Below, in pieces: positions 35,344-44,900 of a stretch of 64,000 nt of DNA. The number at the start of each line of letters is the position of its first letter. Positions within the stretch are counted from its first letter, which is position 1. This DNA is from Verrucomicrobiia bacterium (GTDB taxonomy: Bacteria; Verrucomicrobiota; Verrucomicrobiia; Verrucomicrobiales; DEV007), in assembly GCA_030427505.1 (NCBI GenBank), contig JAUICH010000021.1:1-64000 (forward strand), read 5' to 3'. A program made the translations under genes and the position numbers. A model generated the notes under the pieces. That model was not told where the DNA came from. It made no database searches and saw only the letters and a program-made list of their open reading frames with translations.

Positions 35344-36405
35344 ATGAGCAACACCGAAAGATCCCCAAAAAAGTATCAAGTAGCCGTCATCGGATACGGC
35401 TGGGCCGCCACCGCGCACATCGAAGCCCTGAACGCCTGCGAAAACGCCGAGGTCACGGCGGTCTATTCCAGCCGGGAACTGAATGAGGACGAACTGCGTG
35501 AAAAATACGGGAGCCCAATCCGCACGTTTAATGACTTGGACGCCCTGATGCGGGACTCCTCGATCAACGTCGTTTCGGTGACTGGTTATCCATTTTTACA
35601 CGCGGAACACGCCATTGCCGCCGCCAAGGCGGGGAAACACCTCATCATCGAAAAGCCCCTGGCGCTGACGATGGAGGATGTTTACACCATCCAGGACGCA
35701 GTAAACGCGGCGGGAGTGAAAGCCTGCATCTGTTTCGAGGCGCGCTGGGCGGGCCAGCTTCAATCCACCCGGAAGATCGTGGAGGCTGGGCTGATCGGTC
35801 GCATCCACTATGGCGAGGTGGACTACTACCACGGAATCGGCCCCTGGGGCCGCCAGTGGCGCTGGAACACGAAGTCCGATGGCGGCGGCAGCAGCCTGCT
35901 TTCCGCCGGGTGTCATGCCATGGATGCCCTGCGCCACTGCATGGAGGGAGAGATCACCAGCGTCTATTCTCAGTCCACCAAGTCTTCCAGCGAAACCTTT
36001 TCCGCCTATGAATACGACACCACCTCGGTCACCATCCTGACCTTTGCCGATGGCCGGATTGGGAAAGTGGCTTCGGTCATCGACTGCCTGCAGCCCTACT
36101 ACTTCCACGTTCACCTGGTAGGCAGCGAGGGCAGTCTGTTGGACAACAAAATCTATTCCCAGCAGATGGGCACGGACAAGTCCCGCTGGAGCGAGTTGTC
36201 GATGAAGATGCTGGACTCCGGCGACGTGCATGACCACCCCTACCAGACGGAATTTGAAGCCTTTTTCGCCGCGTTGGACGAGGGGAAAGACGTGGCCTAC
36301 ACGAATTTGGCGGAAGCGGTAAAATCGCACGAATGCATTTTTGCGGCCGAAAAATCTCTGAAAGAAGGCCGTCCGGTGGCGATCAGCGAAGTGCGCCGGG
36401 AGTAG
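35344..36405 (+). CDS. Gfo/Idh/MocA family NAD(P)-dependent oxidoreductase
   Basis: This 353-residue protein has an N-terminal Rossmann domain (VAVIGYGWAATAHIEALNAC at 11-30) and the family lysine-proline motif in HLIIEKPLALTMEDVYTIQD (about 100-118). Its C-terminal alpha/beta domain contains GGGSSLLSAGCHAMDALRHC with the substrate-side histidine. The family oxidises, reduces or epimerises sugars and inositols. It is cytoplasmic, with no Tat signal, unlike many verrucomicrobial relatives. It sits between the MFS and sulfatase genes, consistent with catabolism of the imported sugar. Confidence 0.92.
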   Translation: MSNTERSPKKYQVAVIGYGWAATAHIEALNACENAEVTAVYSSRELNEDELREKYGSPIRTFNDLDALMRDSSINVVSVTGYPFLHAEHAIAAAKAGKHLIIEKPLALTMEDVYTIQDAVNAAGVKACICFEARWAGQLQSTRKIVEAGLIGRIHYGEVDYYHGIGPWGRQWRWNTKSDGGGSSLLSAGCHAMDALRHCMEGEITSVYSQSTKSSSETFSAYEYDTTSVTILTFADGRIGKVASVIDCLQPYYFHVHLVGSEGSLLDNKIYSQQMGTDKSRWSELSMKMLDSGDVHDHPYQTEFEAFFAALDEGKDVAYTNLAEAVKSHECIFAAEKSLKEGRPVAISEVRRE

Positions 36406-36581
36406 AGACGCGGGGTTTCCACCGGGTCTCAGGCTAACCCCTGGCGGTTTCTCGGCCCTTGCCCAGAGCCGAAGCCGCCTTATGGTCGGAACGGTACACG
36501 GATGGCCGCCGGGCGAGAGGGCCTCGTTTTTGCTTCTGCTGTCAGCGTGCCGCCGTCCGCTTGCCGATCTCCTCAGTTTCC

Positions 36582-37892
36582 GTGAACGTTCTTTATCTCC
36601 ATGCCCACGATGCCGGCCGTTGGATTTCCCCCTACGGCCACGAGGACGTGCGGACGCCCAACCTTCAAAAGCTGGCGGATCACAGCACGCTGTTTTTGAA
36701 CGCCCACTCAGCGGCCCCCACCTGCTCGCCCAGCCGGGCCGCCCTGCTCACCGGCATGACGCCTCACCAGACGGGCATGCTGGGCCTGGCCCACCGGGGG
36801 TTTCACCTGAATGACCCCTCGAAACACCTGGCCTCCTACCTGAAACGCCAGGGCTTCGAAACCGCGCTCGCCGGCATCCAGCACCTCTTTCACGGAACGG
36901 ACCCCATTCCCTACGACCACCAGTTCAAAGGCCGAAAAGGCGGCGGCTGGCTGACGGCGGACCATTCCGTGGCGCGCCAGGCGGCCGACTTTCTCCACGA
37001 GCCGCACGATCGCCCCTTCTTCCTGGACTGCGGTTTCTGGTATCCCCACCGGCCGTTTCCGGCGCCCGCGCCGCAGTATGACCTGGATAGCCTTTCCCTG
37101 CCCCGCCCTTTGATCGACACCCCGGAGGTGCGCCAGGACTTCGCCTCCTTCCTCACCGCCGTGGAGTTCATGGACGGCTGTTGCGGAATGGTGCTGGACG
37201 CCCTGGAAGCATCCGGCCACGCGGAGGACACGCTGGTTCTTTTCACCGTGGACCACGGTCCGCCCTTCCCCGGTATGAAGTGCAATCTGAACGACGCCGG
37301 CACCGGCGTGGCCCTGATGATGCGCTACCCCGGGAATCCCACTGCCGGAGAAAAATGCACGTCCCTGGTCAGTCACCTGGATCTGTATCCCACCATCTGC
37401 GATCTCCTGGATCTCCAGCCGCCTCCCTGGCTCCAGGGTGTAAGCCTGCGCTCACTGCTGGAAGACACCGCTTCCCAGGTCCGGGATGAGGTTTATTCGG
37501 AAGTGACGTTTCACGCCGCTTACGAACCGCAGCGTTCCATCCGCACCCACACCCACCGCCTGACGGTCATCCTGGATAACGACCTCTCTCCCGTGCCCGC
37601 CAATGTGGACGATTCCCCCGCCAAGACGGCCCTCATCGAGAAAGGCTGGCTGGAGCGGAAACGGAACTCCATGCTCTTCTACGACCTGATGTCTCCAGAG
37701 GGCGAGCGCCTGAACCGCGCCGCCGATCCCGCCTACCTGGAGCCTCGCCAGGCTCTGGAAAAAAGGCTCCTCCGGTGGATGCGCCACACGGAAGATCCCC
37801 TCCTGACCGGAGCCGTGCCCCCGCCGGAAGGCGCCTACGTCAACGAACGCAGTCACCTTTCTCCGACGGAAGGCGAGCCTGGTGGGGTATAG
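36582..37892 (+). CDS. Sulfatase, S1-type, without signal peptide
   Basis: This is a 436-residue protein taken from the GTG at 36582, because the fold begins there (VNVLYLHAHDAGRWISPYG, with metal-binding Asp10). The 41 residues upstream in the open frame look non-native. The FGly motif is CSPSRAALLTG with Cys48. DHGPPFPGMK and HAAYEPQRSIRT are further active-site and C-terminal hallmarks of N-sulfoglucosamine sulfohydrolase-like enzymes. No signal peptide is seen, so it would act in the cytoplasm on an imported sulfated mono- or oligosaccharide, fitting the upstream carrier gene. Conversion of Cys48 to formylglycine needs an FGE or anSME enzyme, not found here. Confidence 0.88.
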   Translation: MNVLYLHAHDAGRWISPYGHEDVRTPNLQKLADHSTLFLNAHSAAPTCSPSRAALLTGMTPHQTGMLGLAHRGFHLNDPSKHLASYLKRQGFETALAGIQHLFHGTDPIPYDHQFKGRKGGGWLTADHSVARQAADFLHEPHDRPFFLDCGFWYPHRPFPAPAPQYDLDSLSLPRPLIDTPEVRQDFASFLTAVEFMDGCCGMVLDALEASGHAEDTLVLFTVDHGPPFPGMKCNLNDAGTGVALMMRYPGNPTAGEKCTSLVSHLDLYPTICDLLDLQPPPWLQGVSLRSLLEDTASQVRDEVYSEVTFHAAYEPQRSIRTHTHRLTVILDNDLSPVPANVDDSPAKTALIEKGWLERKRNSMLFYDLMSPEGERLNRAADPAYLEPRQALEKRLLRWMRHTEDPLLTGAVPPPEGAYVNERSHLSPTEGEPGGV

Positions 37893-37947
37893 GGGACGGG
37901 TTCCCTGGTTGGGCAGGACACGGTTGATTGCGGGCGGGAGCGTTTTC

Positions 37948-38117
37948 CCAGACAAGAAGAGGGGGAGAAGAGGAGACAAGGAAAATATCGTCTATGGTAA
38001 GCCGTCCTGAGTCGCCGGTCTCCCGCGTTCTCTACATCAAGGAAGCAAACGCAAGTCCCAAAGGATCACCCCCAGACAGATCTCCTTGTCTCCCCTTCTC
38101 CTTGTCTCCACGTCTGG
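37948..38117. repeat. Imperfect inverted repeat with purine-rich arms
   Basis: The left arm starts CCAGACAAGAAGAGGGGGAG at 37948. The right arm ends at 38117 and reads in reverse complement CCAGACGTGGAGACAAGGAG. Over about 35 bp roughly three-quarters of positions match, with a common GGAGACAAGGA block. The 90 bp centre has no gene. It could be a large transcript hairpin ending the sulfatase transcript, or a small mobile repeat. Confidence 0.4.
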
Positions 38118-38172
38118 GGAGCACTCATCCGCTTGGAATCGGTCGCGTCCCCCGCCCCCACACGTCACCCCA

Positions 38173-38385
38173 TCACAGCTCCGCGGAATCGTCGCGGTGC
38201 TGGAGCTGGATGAGTTTCTTCTTGATGACCTCAAGCTCCACCGTGAGCTGGTGGGCGGCCTTTTGGACCTCTTGCTGGGTCTTTTCGTCCTGTAGAAAAC
38301 GCACCGCCGGAGTTACCTTCATCATCTGCAGGGAGATTTCCTTACAGGCTTTCTGGATCTGGTCGATGGCTTGCTCACGTTCCAC
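38173..38385 (-). CDS. Small helical (coiled-coil) protein
   Basis: This 70-residue ORF has a GTG start. The sequence is nearly all alpha-helical heptads (QAIDQIQKACKEISLQMMKV, then QQEVQKAAHQLTVELEVIKK) and ends DDSAEL. There is no signal peptide or known domain. It lies 32 bp downstream of the cysteine desulfurase gene on the same strand, so co-expression is likely. The function is unknown. Confidence 0.55.
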   Translation of the reverse strand: MEREQAIDQIQKACKEISLQMMKVTPAVRFLQDEKTQQEVQKAAHQLTVELEVIKKKLIQLQHRDDSAEL

Positions 38386-38417
38386 GGCGGGGAATCTACC
38401 CAGGAACGCGAGTTCCG

Positions 38418-39629
38418 CTACTCGGAAAACAGCGAAGTCGGATCGGGATGCGTCAGGGAAACCCGGCCCCGCTTTCCACCCGGCCGCACGCCGCTTTCCA
38501 ACTCATTCCAAACGTTCTCCAGAGCTTCCAGCAAGGCGGCCCAGTCTTCCCGTGTGGTCGCCCAGGCTCCGCTGAGCCGCATTACGCGCCCCATCTTGTC
38601 ATAGTCCAGGCCCATGGCTTCCATGACATGGGAAGGGTTCTCTTTCCCCGAGCTGCAGGCGGACCCCGTCGAAACCGCGAAGCCCAACCGGCTAAGCCGC
38701 GTGAGCCACTTCAGGTTCTGATGGCGGGGCAGCACAAGCATGGTGGTATTCCAAAGCCGCGGCGCCTTGGGGGCCACCACCTGAAGACCGGGAATGCGCT
38801 GGCGAGCCTCTTCGTCAAACCAGTCCCGGTCCGCGTTCTTTTCCCGTACAAAAGCTTCGCTCAACAAGGCGGAGGCCTCTTCCAGCGCCGTCACCATGGC
38901 CGCGATGGACGCCAGGTCTTCCGTTCCAGCACGGCGCCCGCCTTCTTGTGGACCTCCCGTCAGCCCGGCGAAGTCCGGGGTGCCGCCATCTTCCGGCACC
39001 AGGAGAAACCCGGTGCCCTTCGGGCCGCCAAACTTATGCGCGCTGCCGGTCAGAAAAGGACAGTCTCCCAACCCGTTTGCCCTCAACTTTCCCAACCACT
39101 GTGCCGCATCGCAATGGAACGGCACCCCCGCCTTCGCGCAAAGATCCCGGACGGCTTCCCAGGGTTGTAGGACGCCCGTCTCGTTGTTGGCCGCCATTAC
39201 GGATACCAAGGCCACGCCGCCATTCAGTTCCTTTTCCAGGGCCGAGAGATCCAGTCCCCCATCCGCCGTGACGGGCAGTTCGACGAGACGTTCTTTCCCA
39301 AACCATTTGCGGGCACTCTCCCGCACACTGGGGTGTTCCACCCCGCTGATCAACACCCGGCCCGCTTTCGTTTCTGTTTGGCGAGCGGCGAGTTCAAAGA
39401 CCAGATTGTTCGCCTCGGTCGCTCCGGAAGTGAAAACGATCCGTTCGGGCTCGCACCCCAGCAGATCACCTAACTGCTCGCGGCAGTCTTCCAGGTGGCG
39501 TTTCGCTACCCCAGCTTCCCGGTACAGGCTGGAGGGATTGTGCCAGTGCTTTTCGGAAATCTTCAACCACGCCTCACGAGCCGCCTCGCTGAGCGGGGTG
39601 GTAGCATTGGTGTCGAAATAGCGGTTCAT
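38418..39629 (-). CDS. Cysteine desulfurase (NifS/IscS-like)
   Basis: This is a 403-residue PLP enzyme counted from the ATG at 39629, where the family start MNRYFDTNATTPLSEAA appears; an upstream extension to 39731 is not conserved. The PLP lysine is K199 in GSAHKFGGPKGTG. The catalytic cysteine is C325 in STGSACSSGKENPS, of the short group I loop type. FTSGATEANNLV and MAANNETGVLQP are further signatures. It releases sulfur from cysteine for iron-sulfur clusters or other thio-cofactors. No iscU or sufBCD is adjacent, so its pathway is open. Confidence 0.92.
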   Translation of the reverse strand: MNRYFDTNATTPLSEAAREAWLKISEKHWHNPSSLYREAGVAKRHLEDCREQLGDLLGCEPERIVFTSGATEANNLVFELAARQTETKAGRVLISGVEHPSVRESARKWFGKERLVELPVTADGGLDLSALEKELNGGVALVSVMAANNETGVLQPWEAVRDLCAKAGVPFHCDAAQWLGKLRANGLGDCPFLTGSAHKFGGPKGTGFLLVPEDGGTPDFAGLTGGPQEGGRRAGTEDLASIAAMVTALEEASALLSEAFVREKNADRDWFDEEARQRIPGLQVVAPKAPRLWNTTMLVLPRHQNLKWLTRLSRLGFAVSTGSACSSGKENPSHVMEAMGLDYDKMGRVMRLSGAWATTREDWAALLEALENVWNELESGVRPGGKRGRVSLTHPDPTSLFSE

Positions 39630-39704
39630 GCGGGCGGGGGTCCACTCCAAGCCCCCAAAAAAAGGAGGCTGGTCTTTAGATTCTGAATCTGCAGAATAAC
39701 ATCC

Positions 39705-41069
39705 ATGCATTCCCCCGGAGTGAAATCGCAAATTTCGTCGCGGCTATGGCCATGGATCTTTGCATGGCTCACTTCCCTCATTCTGGTTGGCTCCATTTCC
39801 GTCCAGGCGGCGGATGAAACACCCCTGGATCCAAAGTCGCTTCCCGTCAGGGATCTCGACTCTCTCCTCAAAGTCAAAGACCAGTTATGGTCCACTGACA
39901 TTGAAGTCGTCGAAAAACACTTCAAGAAACACGGTTTCGTCTGGCTCACCGAATCAAAAGCCGGTTTGCGAAGTGTTTACCCCAAGCTCACCCTTTTTGC
40001 CGACCCCGTGGGGGAAACCATCGTGAGGGCGGCAAGCGGAAAGGTAAACCGGATCACGGTCTCCATTTACAACCGGGGCGACAATGGCCCGATTTCGCAG
40101 GAGGAATTTGTCGATCTGTATTCCCGCTGGTGGGCTCATGCGGACAAATATGCCGGCACCAAAGCTGAAGAGAACTCTGGAAGCCAAGGCTCTGCCGTGG
40201 GACTGAACCGCACTCTCTGGTATTCGGGCGGCACCTCCGTGCTCCTGGAATCCTCCACCAGCGGACTCCAGCCAGAGTTCATCCGTTTCCGGCTCGGGCC
40301 AAAACCAAAAGGCGCCATGTATCTGTCCAGTACCACCGGTCTCACCCAAAACACCAGGGACCGTTCCGATCTGCGCCAGTCGATTCAGCGCGACCCGAAC
40401 GGAGACGTGTTTCTCTCCGGTATCCCCATGGTGGACCAGGGCGCCAAGGGCTACTGCGCCGTGGCCGCCGCCGAGCGGGTATTCCGCTACTACGGCGTCG
40501 AAGTGGATCAGCATGAAATGGCGCAACTAGCGGAAACTTCCGCGATGGGCGGCACCTCCCGCTCAGCCATGCTGGAAAGCCTGAAACAAGCTACCCACAA
40601 AACTCAGATGCGGGTCTACTCCCTCATCGACGAAGACTGGGATACACAGCTGGACTGGATCAAAGCTTACAATCGCGAGGCATCAAAAGAAGGTTCCGTC
40701 GAGATGCCAGAGGATCCCTATTACTTCGGTCTTGCCACCATCCTCCCAGATAGTGGTCTGAACGCGAACGTCCTGCTCAAAGTCAGGACTACTCGGGGTA
40801 ACTATTTCGAAAGCTTCCAGCGCATGGTCTCCGACACCATCGGCGAGGGCGTGCCGCTCCTCTGGGCTGTCAGCCTGGGCCTCTTTCCCGAGCCGGAAAT
40901 TCCCCAGGCCTTTGGCGGGCACATGCGTTTGATCATCGGCTACAATCCGCAGACCAAGGAAATTCTCTACAGCGACACCTGGGGCGCGGGCCATGAGAAG
41001 AAACGCATGGCCATGGACAAGGCCTACACCATAACGGATTTTCTCGGGACCATGAAACCGGCGAGGTAA
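39705..41069 (+). CDS. Exported C39-like cysteine peptidase
   Basis: This 454-residue protein has a signal peptide (membrane segment about 13-33, cleavage near VQAA). Residues about 40-220 are a domain of unknown family. A papain-like C39 domain follows: IPMVDQGAKGYCAVAAAERV with Cys251, GGHMRLIIGYN with His406, and YSDTWGAGHEKKRM with Asp424. The C-x-H-x-D/N triad suggests an active peptidase in the periplasm. There are no transporter domains, so it is not a bacteriocin exporter. It is divergent from the cysteine desulfurase gene, with 75 bp between starts. Confidence 0.82.
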   Translation: MHSPGVKSQISSRLWPWIFAWLTSLILVGSISVQAADETPLDPKSLPVRDLDSLLKVKDQLWSTDIEVVEKHFKKHGFVWLTESKAGLRSVYPKLTLFADPVGETIVRAASGKVNRITVSIYNRGDNGPISQEEFVDLYSRWWAHADKYAGTKAEENSGSQGSAVGLNRTLWYSGGTSVLLESSTSGLQPEFIRFRLGPKPKGAMYLSSTTGLTQNTRDRSDLRQSIQRDPNGDVFLSGIPMVDQGAKGYCAVAAAERVFRYYGVEVDQHEMAQLAETSAMGGTSRSAMLESLKQATHKTQMRVYSLIDEDWDTQLDWIKAYNREASKEGSVEMPEDPYYFGLATILPDSGLNANVLLKVRTTRGNYFESFQRMVSDTIGEGVPLLWAVSLGLFPEPEIPQAFGGHMRLIIGYNPQTKEILYSDTWGAGHEKKRMAMDKAYTITDFLGTMKPAR

Positions 41070-41141
41070 AGGGTTCATCTACCCCAGACATTGCTGTTTC
41101 AGTCTCGAAGAGCCGGTTGGCAAACCCTAATAAGATAAGCC

Positions 41142-41168
41142 GAAGGTCCTCGCGGAGGTACGACCTTC
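41142..41168. terminator. Hairpin between convergent genes
   Basis: GAAGGTC...GACCTTC encloses a 13-base centre, sited between the stops at 41069 (+) and 41172 (-). There is no clear T-run on either side. It is a plausible two-way terminator but a weak one. Confidence 0.35.
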
Positions 41169-41171
41169 CAA

Positions 41172-41888
41172 CTAAGGTTTCTCCACCGCCGAAGCTTCCT
41201 CTCCTTCGCTTTCTTCGCCCGGAAGCTGCGTGATCTTCACATCGTCAAAGAAAATAGGCGTTCCTGAATAGGCGGTGCCGGTGACGGACGCCTTCCCACG
41301 AAGCTTACTTTCGTAGGCAATGTAGTCGATTTGCGGCAGGTCAGGGCGCGCTTCGCTTTCCGGCCACACGCGGCCTTGCACGGTCCAGTTGCTGGAGTTC
41401 TGCTGCACCCGCAGTTCCACGAAATACCATTCCCCACTGTTCCAGCGCATCTCCACGCTCTGCACGATGTCGTCATTCCGCGCCAGCTCGATCTCTTTCT
41501 TAGCGGGCACTACGCGGAGGCGGAAGCCATTCAGCCCATGCAAGCCCACGCCAAAGCGGGGATAGCTGCGGCCCTTCCGCGTGGCCTTGATGCGGGCCAT
41601 GACGATGCCACTCTGATCGATCACCGGTCCCAGCTGTACGGCACCCTCTACAATCGGTTCCGCCGCCAACTGCATCGCGGTATTCCCCTCTTCTTTGACG
41701 ATGGCGAAGTCCCCCTGCAAAGCCATGAAGTCTGACGGAGTCAGGCCGGCTTCGAGGCTTTCAAAATCGTTTTCGTAAACCGACTCTTCAGCAGCGGCTG
41801 GCGTTGCCGCATCCTGGGCTTCTAACGGTCCAGTAATCCACCAGGGAGTAACGAAGGCGGCAAGCAACAAGACAGAGGACCGTTTCAT
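41172..41888 (-). CDS. Exported protein with LamG/DUF1080-like beta-sandwich
   Basis: This 238-residue protein has a signal peptide (cleavage near GPLEAQ) and a single beta-rich domain. NDFESLEAGLTPSDFMALQG and FGVGLHGLNGFRLRVVPAKK resemble concanavalin-like carbohydrate-binding or DUF1080 sandwiches, and IFFDDVKITQLPG at the end is a standard last strand. The tail is acidic. It is periplasmic or surface-exposed, and the ligand is unknown. It lies 53 bp downstream of the ABC permease gene on the same strand and could be the last gene of that operon. Confidence 0.7.
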   Translation of the reverse strand: MKRSSVLLLAAFVTPWWITGPLEAQDAATPAAAEESVYENDFESLEAGLTPSDFMALQGDFAIVKEEGNTAMQLAAEPIVEGAVQLGPVIDQSGIVMARIKATRKGRSYPRFGVGLHGLNGFRLRVVPAKKEIELARNDDIVQSVEMRWNSGEWYFVELRVQQNSSNWTVQGRVWPESEARPDLPQIDYIAYESKLRGKASVTGTAYSGTPIFFDDVKITQLPGEESEGEEASAVEKP

Positions 41889-41941
41889 GGAAGTCGAAGG
41901 AGAGGTTAGATCAGTGGTATTGCCATACTCTTGCCCGGTCT

Positions 41942-44900
41942 TTACTCCGTCCGCAAGGCTTCGATGAGGGGCATCCGCGTCACTTGGCGGGCCGCCAGCC
42001 AGCAGAAGATCAGGCCGCCAGCCAGAACGCCCAGATTCAGGCCGCCCAGCAAGCCCAGCGGCAGTTCGCCCGTGCCCGCCATGATTTTCGGCATGACACC
42101 CACGATGGCCGCGACCACGCCGATCACCACCCCCAGCACGTGGAGGAACCAGTGCTCGGAAACCACCATGCGGCTCAGCGACTGTCGCGTGAAGCCCACG
42201 GCTTGCATTAGGCCCAACTGGCCCTGGCGCTCCAGCACGTTGCGCCCGACCACGATGGCCAGCCCCACGGTGCCCAGCAGCAGACCCAGTCCACCCAGGG
42301 TGGAGAAGATGCTGAGGTAGGTATTTTGCACAGCATTGAACTCATTCAAACGCTGCCAGGTGGGCATCAATTCCAGGCCATAGTCGCCGAGGAGGCGGCT
42401 CAGGTTTTGCGCCAGTTCTTCGCCCTTGTCGCGAGGCTTCACGTCCAGGAGGAAGTAGCGGTAGCCGCCCGCGTCCGGAAAGCGCTCGGTGAAGTTCGCT
42501 TCATCGATCACGATGCTGCCCTGGAGAAGCGACACGCCAACGAGTCCCACCAGCTTCACGTCGAAGGTGTTTCCGTTTCCATCCTCATAGGGCAGTGTAT
42601 CGCCCAAGCCGAGTTTCAGGGCATAGGCTGCGGTGGTCTGGTCCACCATGCCGGGAATGACGGGCCGCCCCTCCGGGCTGTCTGGCAGTTTGGCCTTCAG
42701 CAGTTCCCAGGGCGATTTCTCATACTCCAGCCCCTTCAAGGTGCCGCCAAAGCTGAAGGCTTCCCGGCTGGCGAGTTCCTCCGGCTTCACCGCCAGCAGG
42801 CGGGGCCGCTGGGCGCGATTCAGGTTCAGGCAACTGGCGTCTTCCCCATTGCTCACCCGGAACTGCACGAAGTGGTAGTCCACGCCTTCCATTTCCGGCA
42901 GGGAACGTTTTTCCCGGCCTTCCTTGGAGTTCAGGTCTTCATACACGGGCAGAGTCGTTTCGCCCACATAGGCGAAGCCGCCGGTGCCGGAGTCCCGCGT
43001 TTCGTTGCCCCGCCGCGCGTCCATGCGGAAGGCGTTGATTGCCGTCACCATGAACACGCCCGCCGCCATCAAGCCGATCACCGCCAGGCTGCGCCCTTTC
43101 CGCCGCACGGAATTTTGCCGTCCCAGCGCCGCCAGAGAATGAATGCCGCCCTGCCCTTTCTCCATGGCCCGCAGGAGCATCAGGCAAAAAGCCACCCCCG
43201 CGCCGGTGATGCAGAAACCGGACATGAAGAACATGGCCTGCTCCGCCATGGTGCCGGGCGCTTTCGGCGCTAGGAGGCAACCCACGCCCGCCAACAGGCA
43301 CAGCACGCCGATCCAGAAGGCGAAGGTTTTCAGGAAAGGCTTCCCTTCCGCTGGGGACTTCGCTTGGCCCAGACCACCGGCTATCAACTGGCTGGGGTGC
43401 ACCCGCGAAACGGCCCGGCTGGCCAGGTAAACCACGAACAGCGCCACCGCCACCGTCCCAGCCCAGGAGCCGATCAGGCTGACGGGTTTCACGAAATAGA
43501 CAAACTTCACGCCGGCGGCGGCTTCCTTCCACGCGCCGGACATGCCCCACAGCGCCAGCTTGGTGTAAATGAAACCGCCCACCAATCCTAACAAAGCCCC
43601 CACTCCGCTCAGCAGGATGGCTTCTTTCAAGAACAGGCCCCGGATCTTGCGCGCGGGCATGCCCACCGCCATGAGCAGGCCGATCTGCGAGCGGCGCTGT
43701 TCCACACCAAAGACAAAGACCAGGCCCGTCAGGATGAGCGCCGCCACGATGAGGAAGAAGCTCATGTAGGCAAAGAGTTCCCCAAAGTCATAAGACTGCG
43801 CCACGGCGGAAGCCGCCTCGCTCTCCAGGTTCCGGAGGGTCAGGCCCAGGTCTCCGTAGGTCAGCTTTTCCTTTAGCCCGCTACGAATGGCTCCCTCATC
43901 CGCGGTGGCATAGCGGAAGGCCGTGGTGTCGCCAAAGCGGTTGGTCCAGAGCTTACGCGCCGTCGCCAGGGTGACGAAGGCTTTCGGCGTGGCGCGGTAG
44001 TCGTCCCAATACGCCTCGTCCTTGTCGCGGATCCGGCTGTTATCGATCGGGATGCCTGGCTCCCAGCGATCCACGTCTTCCACTTCCAGCAGGCCGGGGA
44101 AATTCGGCGTCCAGCTCTTGTCCAGTCCTGGCTGATCCATCGGCAGCACCGCCCGCACCGTGAAGCTGGCCGTCTCTTCCGTGAGGGTCCGGCCACCTTC
44201 CACCACGTAGTATTCCAGCGTCAGCTTGTCGCCCGGCTTCAGGCCCTGATCGTCGGCCAGCCATTGGGTGATGACGATTTCCCCGTCCTTCAGGTCTTTG
44301 GGAATCAGGTCCGACGTGGAGGTGCTCGTGCCCGTCACCATGGAATAGGGCGTGAGCACATTGCCGCCGTCCTTGCGGATTCCGTTAACCAAGTACGTCA
44401 GCACGGCATCGTGCGGAACTTTCAGACTGTCCGCGGCGTGAGCGAGATCCTGATCGATAAACACCCGGCTGCTCGTCAGATCCCAGCGGGCGCCGCCCGG
44501 TCCGGAGCTTTCCGCTTTCGTTAGCGCCAGCGCGGCGTCTTCCAGGCGCCAGTTTTGTTCGATGACTTCACCGAGCTTCTCATCGGTCACCGGGCTTTCG
44601 CCACCACCTCCGGTCAGGAGCAGGTTCGCCTCGCCGGGTTTCTTCAGCGCTTCCTGAAGCACTGAGATCGGAAGATACACGCTCGGCGGCGGCACCTGTT
44701 CCGCGCGCAGGCTGTAGCGGCCCTGGCGGTCCGGTCCCACCACCAGGTCGATGGATTCCGTCAACGGCACGGTCTGGTCTGCTTCCCCGGAAAGAGGCGC
44801 GTCCCGCGAAAGGGTACCCGGAATTTCCACGCGCACGATCACACGGTCGTCCGGCTTCACATTCAGGCGGCTGGCTAGGACGTCATTCACGGCAAACCAG

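Noticed and set aside
36459-36581. Upstream extension of the sulfatase frame as a possible leader
   Set aside because: The 41 residues have neither signal-peptide character nor resemblance to sulfatases; the fold begins at the GTG at 36582.
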